Part shown: one piece after another, positions 44,048 to 51,934 of the stretch
Position numbering within the stretch: the stretch's first letter is position 1
Layout of the letters: the number at the start of each line of letters is the position of its first letter
NCBI GenBank assembly: GCA_008690995.1
Contig: VRMN01000010.1
Coordinates: 682,001 to 746,000, forward strand
DNA from: Porphyridium purpureum
Taxonomy: Eukaryota; Rhodophyta; Bangiophyceae; Porphyridiales; Porphyridiaceae
Length of the DNA stretch: 64,000 bases
Direction of reading: 5' to 3'
Program-made: the position numbers and the translations under genes
The notes under the pieces: model-generated
Seen by the model: only the letters and a program-made list of their open reading frames with translations
Databases searched by the model: none
Told to the model about the DNA's origin: nothing

Positions 44048-44839
44048 ATGGCACGCCCGCGCGCACATCTCGCGCGGCCAAGCCTCCGCTCATGTGCGCC
44101 TCGCAGCCCCCGGGGAAGCAGTCGCGGTCGCGTGGCGAGGACGCGCACCGGCGGAAGGCCGCAAGCCATCATCCGGCAAGCGCGCACTGCGAAACGCGCT
44201 CAAGGCTGCGCTCGCGCTGGCCGCCGTCATGATTACACCCTTGGTGCCGGCGCATCCACGGCGTCGTCAGCGGCGGCCGCCGCCAGGGCGGCTCGCGCCC
44301 TCGAGCGTCGCCAGGGCCAAGTTGCGTTTAGCGTTCCCATCGAGCAGCTCGGCATCAACAAAGAAGAATTCATCGGCGAGCGCTTCATCAAGTCCAAGAA
44401 ACTGCTAAAGTATTCAGAAGCAGAGGAAGAGATTCTTCACCTCGAGGACATGGAGATGGACTCAACCTGGATGAGGTCCGCTCGACTGACAGGCCTTGCA
44501 GTGTTCGTGGCCGGCGGCATGACGGTGATGGGTGGAACGGGCAAGATTTGGGATACCTTTGCCGCTTCTCAAGAGGAAAAAGAGCGTGAAGAAGAATTGC
44601 GCATCACGGGTCGCTTCATTGACACCACAGCCAATCGTATGGACGAAGACGAGAAGCTCAAAAAGAAGGCTGAACAGCGAAAGCGACTTGAAGAGCAGTT
44701 TTCCTCCATTGAAAGTGATGACGCTGGGGAGTCCCCGAAAGAGAAAAAAAGTGGTCCCTCTGAGCCTCCTGGTGCTTCCCCTAGCGGTGGCGTGGATTTC
44801 AGCGCTCTTGATCGCTTACTCGGCGATGACGACGAGTAG
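44048..44839 (+). CDS. Predicted organelle protein with one membrane segment, unknown function
   Basis: 263 residues. The first 85 are rich in Arg, Ala and Ser and nearly free of acidic residues, as in an organelle targeting peptide. A conserved-looking core (about 92-140, VAFSVPIEQLGINKEEFIGERFIKSKK in part) precedes one likely membrane helix (about 146-166, ARLTGLAVFVAGGMTVMGG). A charged Glu/Lys helix (174-225) and an acidic tail ending LDRLLGDDDE follow. I do not recognise the family. It shares the strand of the HAD-GPD gene upstream and converges with the next gene 200 bp downstream. ATG at 44048 chosen over a GTG at 44036. Confidence 0.6.
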   Translation: MARPRAHLARPSLRSCAPRSPRGSSRGRVARTRTGGRPQAIIRQARTAKRAQGCARAGRRHDYTLGAGASTASSAAAAARAARALERRQGQVAFSVPIEQLGINKEEFIGERFIKSKKLLKYSEAEEEILHLEDMEMDSTWMRSARLTGLAVFVAGGMTVMGGTGKIWDTFAASQEEKEREEELRITGRFIDTTANRMDEDEKLKKKAEQRKRLEEQFSSIESDDAGESPKEKKSGPSEPPGASPSGGVDFSALDRLLGDDDE

Positions 44840-45039
44840 ATTAGAAAGCTTTCGCGTTTAAGTAGTTCTGGGTGCCCAAGCCCTCGAAGAAAAGATACGT
44901 GGCCAAAAAATGTGCGATTTCGCAATCGTACGCTTCTACTCCGCCGGATCGTGTGCGGCTGATCATCTCAAGCACATGATGTAGGCGGTGCTCTTACAGG
45001 GTAAGGTCTTCCTTCGTCCATCTATAATTAAAGCAGTTA

Positions 45040-46206
45040 TCAAAAATTAATGCGGTTCAGAAGCGGGATCCGATCCTCCGCCTCGTCATCCACAATTTCG
45101 TGTTCAGTAACATTCAAATCAGGGTCGCCATCATCGCTCGAAATCCCTGAGGTCATCTTGCTGAATGATCGAAGCCAACTCTTCTGCAGCATGCCCTTCA
45201 TATTCATTCTCAAGGAATTCGTCGACTTCACAGAACTCTTTCTTGACATATGCCCCGTCGATGCGGTCACCACACGCTCGCCATACGGCCGGTCCGTTCG
45301 GTCAGTCTTATTGCGTGAGAATGAGTGTTCTCGGGAACGCGACCGACTCAAGCTCTTTTTTCTCTGACCCACGGCGTACTGGTCGTAGTCCGTATCACAT
45401 ACTCCCGCATCTCCCCACACTAAACGAGAAGACGAAATCTCTGCCTTGCCCAAGCGTGTGTTGGCATCGAGTTCGACGGCTTGTATTTCTTCGTCTCTGC
45501 AAGGCCGCGCTTCACCACCGTCCAAGCTCTCGAACAAAACTCGATCACAGCTTTCATGACGATTGCGGAGGTTTCCAGACCCGAAATCTCGTGAAAGATA
45601 ACTCCTACGTGGTCCTTCTCCATCGCTACGCTCCTCCGTCTCGTCGGACTTTGCAACCCAAGTCGGAGCACATGCGTCGAAGAGCCGTTCCTCTGACGGA
45701 GACACAGGCATAATCACCAAGGATCGACTTTCTCTCTTTTCACTGACGACCGCCTGAATTTCGGGTTCCGACACGAGCGGGTTCTTTCTCATCTTCTCCA
45801 CCGTCGCCACTCTATGTCCCGGTCGCACAACTTGATCACGGGGCACGCTCAAGGTCTGTCGTTTTGAGATCTGCAACATGTCTGTGATGCTTGTCCGCCT
45901 CTCCGGTGCAACATGAAAGGTCAAATTCTTCAGCTTTCCAGTTTCATAGCTTATGTCGCGGTCAGAGTACTGTGCGCGACCCGTCGAAAGACTCTGGCTT
46001 TTGGGGCGTGCAAAGTCTGGCGGCTGCTGTTGGCGCTGCGTTTCGTTCACAATGCCGACAAGGGATTCCGCTGGCGGCCTAGAGTCGGCACGTTCCTTCG
46101 ACAGTGCATTTGCACGTTTGCTCCGTTCCTTCTCGGTTCCCGACGTCTGCGTGCTTTTCTTCGATGGCCCAAAACGAACGAATGGCTTTGTTGGTTTGCG
46201 CTCCAT
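45040..46206 (-). CDS. Ser/Arg-rich protein of unknown function
   Basis: 388 residues starting with ATG at 46206. It is almost wholly low in hydrophobic residues and rich in Ser, Arg, Glu and Asp, so probably disordered. It has many RS/RxxS-type phosphorylation-like sites (QRKKSLSRSRSREHSFSRN, MSRKSSVKS) and an acidic C-terminus (TEHEIVDDEAEDRIPLLNRINF). No domain recognised. The even amino acid use and the ATG support a gene, but conservation cannot be judged. An upstream coding exon within 46207-46860 cannot be excluded. Confidence 0.45.
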   Translation of the reverse strand: MERKPTKPFVRFGPSKKSTQTSGTEKERSKRANALSKERADSRPPAESLVGIVNETQRQQQPPDFARPKSQSLSTGRAQYSDRDISYETGKLKNLTFHVAPERRTSITDMLQISKRQTLSVPRDQVVRPGHRVATVEKMRKNPLVSEPEIQAVVSEKRESRSLVIMPVSPSEERLFDACAPTWVAKSDETEERSDGEGPRRSYLSRDFGSGNLRNRHESCDRVLFESLDGGEARPCRDEEIQAVELDANTRLGKAEISSSRLVWGDAGVCDTDYDQYAVGQRKKSLSRSRSREHSFSRNKTDRTDRPYGERVVTASTGHMSRKSSVKSTNSLRMNMKGMLQKSWLRSFSKMTSGISSDDGDPDLNVTEHEIVDDEAEDRIPLLNRINF

Positions 46207-47702
46207 TTCAAAGTCAATTTCTTACGAGAAGGCGGTGTGACACGTTCTGTTATGTTGCTATCGTTGATGAGCCCCACGCTGCCTGCCTGTGCGATTTCCC
46301 GCAACCTGAGCAGCTACCGAGTCCCAAGGACAAGGCGCGCGTTCCTCTTTGGCCGCAAAATTGGGTAAGATATAGCGCTGCTGCTGACCACGGTGTAAAA
46401 AGACAGTCAATCTTCCACCTGACCTTTGGCGCGTTCACCACAACGCGCTGGAATCTCTGCTCTGATATCCACCACGGAAAGCAAAGACCGGTCCAACGGT
46501 GGGTTGAGACTTTCGACAAAATGTTCAACAGTTGGTCACGGCCGTCACTTGCATTGAGCGTGTCTCCGCGCGCTGCGCCGAGGGACGCTGAGCCCTTCCC
46601 TTTTGGAATGGATATTTGAATCGCTGGGAAATCTCCGTGCACCTTGGCTGCAGGACACGACCGGACACACAACCCGGCCCGTCGAAAATCTGAGCCACGC
46701 GCCTGCAATGTCTTGGAGGTTGAACGTTGTCCCGTCACGCGAGCTCCTACTTCTCGAAGGCTGCGACACCCGGCCTCAGGCACGTGGGTAACCTCACGTA
46801 CCCGCCGGCTTCTTGTTGTGCCAGGGCGCCTAGGAGCAGAGTGAAGGTCGACCAACTGTGACCGCCCCCCTTTGTAGGAGCCCGAACCTCATTGACCGCA
46901 CAGAGGCCCGACCTCATCGCACTTGGCGGACAATTCGTGTGTGATCAAATGAGTTCAACGTTCGAATAGTGCCACCCACCCGATGCGCAGGTGATGCGCA
47001 CTCCTCAGCAACGCAGCCGCACAGCCGTGCATGCCGGACGCGCAACTACGCGCCGTGCGAAAGCCCCAACACGCTCTGCGTGCGGTGCGCGCGTGCCTAC
47101 GCACACGGCACGTGGCCAGAGCGTAACGAGCATGTGGTTCGCGCGCGCCCACTCCCGACCGTTGCAAGTCGCGCCCGGGGCGCGTGCGCCCCGACGCCCG
47201 GTGCGCGCGTGCATTTTGAAACGGTCACGCCTGCCCGCGATGCGCGCGCGGCGCCCGCCACGCAGCAGCCGACAAACATTTCACGGATTTTCAAATATTT
47301 GAAACTGACGCTTTACACCGCGCGTGGGCACCCGATGCGGCGGGCGTTCGTGTGCGCCCGTGGCTGCTGCTGCTGCCGCCGCGACGTCGTGCTGGCTCCA
47401 TCCTCTGGTGTCCCGGCACAAAAATGCTGCGACGATCAGAGCGACACTGACACGCGCGGCATGTAAGCGGTGGACGCAGTGCCCCTCATCCACACACTGT
47501 TCGCATGGAACAAACCCGCGCCGCAGCTCTGCAACGGATCCGCATTCATCACGAAGGCTATGTTTTAGTTCTTCTTGCGGGGTTCGCGAGGCGGGCAGAC
47601 GTAGCGCTCACTCAGGCATACACAGGTTTATTTTTCTCTCCGGCAAATGGCATGGAACGACACCGCCTCCCCGAGCAGGCGCTCTTCATTTCCAAAGAAA
47701 TA
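46207..47702. other. Intergenic region, GC-rich from about 46960
   Basis: 1.5 kb between the Ser/Arg-rich gene start and the DSCC1 stop. A minus-strand frame at 46250-46855 has no domain and overlaps others; it could hold upstream exons of the Ser/Arg-rich gene. From about 46960 to 47500 the sequence is very GC-rich with GCTGCTGCTG-type runs near 47360. No GTACAGT motif was seen. Confidence 0.35.
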
Positions 47703-48944
47703 TCATCGAAAAGGAATTACGGGTGCGCGTGCTACGTAGTTCTGGCCGCCCAGACCATGGACGAGTTTTGCATGGCGTCGCAGCATTTGATCCAAATGTC
47801 CTTCGTTCTCACCGCACAGATCTTTCAAGAATGGCTCAATTTCCGAGCGTGACCACGAGGACTGCAGCGCAAAGAGCTGCGAAAAGCGCATCGCAGGCTC
47901 TATGGAGAGTCGCCAGTACGGGGTATACTTCAGCCTGGTTCGATCCATCACAAACAAGCCCCTCAGTGTACCGAGCTCTGGTTTCACGTCGTCCGGCAGG
48001 AGCTTTCCCCAAGCTGACATAAAGTCAAGCTCCTCGTCAGGACTAGTGCTGCACCGCTGCTCCAGTAAATGTTCTCCTGAAAATCGAAGCAAACGATCTC
48101 TGTCCCACTGCTCCCAGCCTGTATGCCGCTCACTCGGGGTGCAGAACAGACCTACGACAGCGCGCACAAGTTCGTGCGCACAGTCCTTCGCCATTTCTGA
48201 TTCAAGCTCGTCACGTGGGAAGGCAGCAGAGCACCACTGCTGCAGAATAATTGTGTCAAAGAGCAAGGAAAGCGTCTCGAGCACCAGGTCGGGGTCCAGA
48301 CGTATCCAAACCCCAGAGTTCCGCTCGACAGCGCATAGTTCTTTCAAAGTTGATCGAATCTCAGCAGCGCTCGCCAGCACTTGCTCTTCGATGATGGACC
48401 ATTCTATTCCCAGTCCATCTGCAGATGAAGAAGACGACTCATTTGATGGTTGACGCAGGCCATCGCCACTTTTCAGAATGTGAGGCGCCAATAGGTCGCG
48501 CAACGGTCGCACATGGGGGGCGGTGTGGGTGAGCTCGACGGAGCCATGCATGGCCATACGAATGGGCAGCGACAGAGCAGGAGGTTCTCTCGCTCCGTTC
48601 TCCAACGAAGCAGACGCAGACTGGTCCAGGAGAAACAGTGCGTTCGAGTTCTCCCGAAATTGCAGCGCATATGTCCGCTCGTGCGTGCAAAGCACCGCAC
48701 CCGTGCTTGCCTGCGCGCCTTTGAACTGAATTTCCTCTCGTTCTTCGAGGGCGCTGAGCACATGCTGCGGAAGCTCGACAAGATACGAGCGGCGCGTGTC
48801 CAGCGGGTATGCAAAATGCACGCGCGAACATGACCAGCCGCGGAATTGGCCGCGCAGCGCCTCATGCACCCATGCGTCGTTGTCGGGCACCACAGAGGCG
48901 CTCGTAGCACTGCCTCCGGGCAATGCGTGCGCGTGCGTCGTCAT
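47703..48944 (-). CDS. DSCC1: DSCC1/Dcc1, sister chromatid cohesion subunit of the Ctf18-RFC complex
   Basis: 413 residues. The N-terminal beta-rich part (YLVELPQHVLSAL...EIQFKGA...GAVLCTHERTYALQFRENSNALFLL, about 50-110) and the RPLRDLLAPHI segment fit Dcc1. The C-terminal winged-helix region (FMSAWGKLLPDDVKPELGTLRGLFV...FSQLFALQSSWSRSEIEPFLKDLCG, about 305-395) also matches. Dcc1 joins Ctf8 and Ctf18 in an alternative clamp loader that handles PCNA and links the complex to DNA polymerase epsilon. Length is near the human protein (393). ATG at 48944. It diverges from the unknown gene at 49263 with GTACAGT-type motifs between them. Confidence 0.85.
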   Translation of the reverse strand: MTTHAHALPGGSATSASVVPDNDAWVHEALRGQFRGWSCSRVHFAYPLDTRRSYLVELPQHVLSALEEREEIQFKGAQASTGAVLCTHERTYALQFRENSNALFLLDQSASASLENGAREPPALSLPIRMAMHGSVELTHTAPHVRPLRDLLAPHILKSGDGLRQPSNESSSSSADGLGIEWSIIEEQVLASAAEIRSTLKELCAVERNSGVWIRLDPDLVLETLSLLFDTIILQQWCSAAFPRDELESEMAKDCAHELVRAVVGLFCTPSERHTGWEQWDRDRLLRFSGEHLLEQRCSTSPDEELDFMSAWGKLLPDDVKPELGTLRGLFVMDRTRLKYTPYWRLSIEPAMRFSQLFALQSSWSRSEIEPFLKDLCGENEGHLDQMLRRHAKLVHGLGGQNYVARAPVIPFR

Positions 48945-49063
48945 CCAGCGAGATCCTCTGTCTTCCGCCCTTGCATCGCGACCGTTCTAGCGTTGCGCTC
49001 CCACGCGCCGCCCTCCTCTGTTCGCTTCGCGCCAAAACGCGGGCGGCCAGAACGCCGCAGAAG

Positions 49064-49090
49064 GTACAGTGAGTGCGCGCGCTGTACAGT
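49064..49090. promoter_or_regulatory. Bidirectional GTACAGT cluster between DSCC1 and its neighbour
   Basis: Plus-strand GTACAGT at 49064-49070 and 49084-49090, in sense for the gene at 49263 (about 175-200 bases before its ATG). Minus-strand GTACAGC at 49087-49081 is in sense for DSCC1 (about 137 bases before its ATG at 48944). The GCTGTACAGT core is partly palindromic and so serves both strands. Confidence 0.55.
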
Positions 49091-49262
49091 AAATTGACCC
49101 TGGTCGAGGAGCGCTCGGCACGTGCGCCGCGCAAGCCAGCGTTCGCTGCAACGCCAACCTGCCGCGGGCAAGAGTGCTACAGCCGCGCGCGGACGCCGGC
49201 AGCTGCGGCGCCCTCTCGTCCTCGCCTGTTGTGGTTCACAGCGGCGCGTGCGGCCGGTGACT

Positions 49263-50399
49263 ATGGACCACATTCGAGCGTTGCACGAGGACGTGCTGCG
49301 GCAGGACGACGTTCTGCGCTGGCTCGTGACAGATGCGCACTCACCGGTGCCGGCGCTGCGGAGCGGTCTCGTGTGTCGCGAAAAGAACGCCATCTTCTTG
49401 CATAGGTCCAGCGTCGCCGCGGAGCAGGTCGCTATGTTCGTCCCGGCGCACGCGCGCAGCGAGAACTACATCGCAGGCGTGCTCTTTCACTTGGCCGCGC
49501 CGCGGTCATCCAACAGAAAGCGCCTGCTTGCACCGCCCGACTTTCATCAGCAACGTCTCATGGGCTCGCGTTTTGCTGCCCGCACAGAACCTCTTCCTGG
49601 CGGCGCGTGGGGCTGGGTCGAAAGCTACGCCTTTCCGGGAAATGTGGTCGTGCTGCAACTTCACGTGCTTTTGGAACATGGCACCGTGGGTCGAGAGTTT
49701 ACGGAGACCTTGTGCTTCGAGCTTTTGAATACGCCAGTGCCCCCGTCTGGAATAAGTGCACTCAAAGCCGGCGGGACGAGCTCGCGGCCGGCGGTGCTGG
49801 CGGCTCCGCCGACAGCGGCCGTCGCGGTTGAGAACTATTCAGAGCGATTACGAGTTGAAGACGCGTTCTGGCGCTGGAACACGGAAGAAATTCTGCGGTG
49901 CGTGCTCTGTTCGCCCGGACAGGACTGTTCTTGCACTTCATCAGTGCCTCCGCATCGTTCATTCGCGAGCTTCAGCGAAAGCTGGCTTGTTGACCAGAAC
50001 GTGAAAACCAAATCACCGCAGTCAGGCACGGATCGCTGGGAGCAGTTTGTCGAGCAAGTATTTGTTCGGTGGCTCCGGCGACCGTCCAGATTTCCGAGCC
50101 ACCTTCGGTGCTCTCTCTTTGAAACGGATGAGGTTTTGCTGGAATTCAAGAATGAGTTTGCCGAGCACAGCACAGACCCGCGATTCCGTGATTTGAAGCA
50201 TCGATTTCAGCGTGAATGGCCCTCATTTGCAAGCAAAGCAAAACAAGCCACCGAAGGAAACGGCAGCAACGGCACTAAGACCGGTTCTGCGGCGGGGACG
50301 GTCCACACCAAGAGACGTCGGATGGGATCAGGTAGTACTGGTACCTGCACACCGAAAGGTGCCGCGGAAACCGCAGAAAGCTCCCTGTCTTCCCACTGA
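49263..50399 (+). CDS. Protein of unknown function
   Basis: 378 residues from ATG 49263 (frame open to 49122 without ATG). The N-terminal half has a globular look: MDHIRALHEDVLRQDDVLRWLV, a Phe/Val/His-rich strand pattern, then WGWVESYAFPGNVVVLQLHVLLEHG. The C-terminal part has a CVLCSPGQDCSC cluster (about 219-230) that might bind a metal, a W-rich helix, and a disordered Lys/Ser/Gly tail with a KRRRMG basic patch suggestive of nuclear import. I do not recognise a family. It sits between DSCC1 and PEX16. Confidence 0.55.
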   Translation: MDHIRALHEDVLRQDDVLRWLVTDAHSPVPALRSGLVCREKNAIFLHRSSVAAEQVAMFVPAHARSENYIAGVLFHLAAPRSSNRKRLLAPPDFHQQRLMGSRFAARTEPLPGGAWGWVESYAFPGNVVVLQLHVLLEHGTVGREFTETLCFELLNTPVPPSGISALKAGGTSSRPAVLAAPPTAAVAVENYSERLRVEDAFWRWNTEEILRCVLCSPGQDCSCTSSVPPHRSFASFSESWLVDQNVKTKSPQSGTDRWEQFVEQVFVRWLRRPSRFPSHLRCSLFETDEVLLEFKNEFAEHSTDPRFRDLKHRFQREWPSFASKAKQATEGNGSNGTKTGSAAGTVHTKRRRMGSGSTGTCTPKGAAETAESSLSSH

Positions 50400-50460
50400 T
50401 TTTTTTGTGAGGCTAAACCCACTGATCTGTCCTGCCTTGAACTCGTTGTGAATCGCCCTT

Positions 50461-51624
50461 TTAGGACGCACTAACATAAAACCAGTAGGCTTGAATCGCA
50501 TCCAGCACTTCGACACCACCACTGATCAAACCACCAGCCAGAGGCAGCTTGGTCAGGCGACCTAGCACATGGCGACGAATGACTCTGCTGTAAACGGGAT
50601 TTCGTGCGAGAAAGTAGACAAGTGCAAGTTTGCGCCGCAGCTTCTCCGCGCGATCGGCATCTGACTCGCTTGGCACCAAGCTGATCCCGGATACATCAAT
50701 TCCGAGGGCGACGAGCCATGGAATCCAAGACATTGGACCAAATTTCATCATCAGCAATAGTTCTACCGACGGGCGAGACACATGGCAAAGTTCTCCAATC
50801 AAGCCATTCCACGGCAGTGACCGGTCCGAGACCACAACTTCGTGATTGCGTCCGCCAAAACCGTCATCGTGCATGTGACCAAGACACTCATTGCAAGGGC
50901 TAGAAGATGCATTTGTATCTTCTGGCTGGTTCCGTCCTTGATATTCGCCTTGACTGTTCGATCCCACCTCAGCAAAACCATCCTTCAAACCCGCGGCCTC
51001 GAGAGTAAGAAATCGCTTGCCTGATAAACGGCCCGTGCGGATGTGACTCGAATGGATTCTGCAGCGGCACAGACCAGACCTCGATGCTGCTGGGGCACTC
51101 GATCCTGAATCCGGTTCAAAGCTTTCATCGGACACCGTCAGCAGCTGCTGAGCGCGAAAAGGCCACCGTCGCAATCCGAAGAGTAGAGATGAGCGCAAAA
51201 TCAGCTTGAGTAATTCAACAATGACGAGGACAATGAGAATACGGTTCCTGTCTTGCTTTCGGTAAATTCGACGAGTTAGCATCTCGATGAGCAATTGCGC
51301 GCTTTTGAGAATATGGAGCGCACCAAGCACAACCGCATGCAGCGGAAACGCATGACGCTGTTTGTGAATCACCGGAGCATCGCGATAGAGGTGTAAAAGT
51401 GCCATAAGAAAATGACAGCTTTCAGCAGTAAGCTCGGAGAGTTTGCCAGGCATTACTACTGCCAACGCGCGAGTGACGTCCTCGAGCAAGCTCATGAGCT
51501 GAGCATTTTGCAACATCCATTTCCGAAACGAGTAGTCCGCGTACCGCAGGTCGCCGATGAGCTCTTTGAGTCGCGGCATGCAACCAGACATACCGCCGCG
51601 CGTTTGCGGGCTTTGCTGCGCCAT
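50461..51624 (-). CDS. PEX16: Peroxin-16 (peroxisome membrane biogenesis)
   Basis: 387 residues. The order of conserved pieces is that of PEX16: an N-terminal helix region with VVMPGKLSELTAESCHFLMALLHLYRD (about 60-85); QLLIEMLTRRIYRKQDRNRILIVLVIVELLKLILR (membrane-associated); GELCHVSRPSVELLLMMKFGPMSWIPWLVALGIDVSG; then RKLALVYFLARNPVYSRVIRRHVLG and a Tyr-rich tail. PEX16 sits in the ER and peroxisomal membrane and helps PEX3 to recruit and insert peroxisomal membrane proteins. A long polar insert with Cys/His (about 190-270) separates the halves. ATG at 51624 chosen; the frame opens at 51801 with GTG. It converges with the unknown gene (about 60 bp between stops). Confidence 0.8.
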   Translation of the reverse strand: MAQQSPQTRGGMSGCMPRLKELIGDLRYADYSFRKWMLQNAQLMSLLEDVTRALAVVMPGKLSELTAESCHFLMALLHLYRDAPVIHKQRHAFPLHAVVLGALHILKSAQLLIEMLTRRIYRKQDRNRILIVLVIVELLKLILRSSLLFGLRRWPFRAQQLLTVSDESFEPDSGSSAPAASRSGLCRCRIHSSHIRTGRLSGKRFLTLEAAGLKDGFAEVGSNSQGEYQGRNQPEDTNASSSPCNECLGHMHDDGFGGRNHEVVVSDRSLPWNGLIGELCHVSRPSVELLLMMKFGPMSWIPWLVALGIDVSGISLVPSESDADRAEKLRRKLALVYFLARNPVYSRVIRRHVLGRLTKLPLAGGLISGGVEVLDAIQAYWFYVSAS

Positions 51625-51934
51625 CCCGAGCGGAGCCTCCCACTTGAGCTCCACCGAGAAAAGCCCTCGACGCAATTGACCACACCACTCCGGGCTGCCT
51701 GTGCACGCTGATTTCTTGGCTCGCAGAACGAAAAAGCAGGGTGACCCGAGCGACCTCGCGGCTGCTGCAAGTACGCGCGCACTGCAAACCCCTGTGCGCA
51801 CGGTCGAAGCCCCTCCTGCTTCACACGAGGAAGACCTCTGGCTCCGCAGTCATTCGCATTGCCCGCGCGCCCGCGCGAGTCAGCTCGAGCACGTACGGCG
51901 CCGCGCGACGTCCACGACCGCCAGTCGCTCGGCT

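Noticed and set aside
46250-46855. Minus-strand frame of 201 codons upstream of the Ser/Arg-rich gene
   Set aside because: No domain, irregular composition and overlapping plus-strand frames of equal quality. Kept only as a possible upstream exon region.
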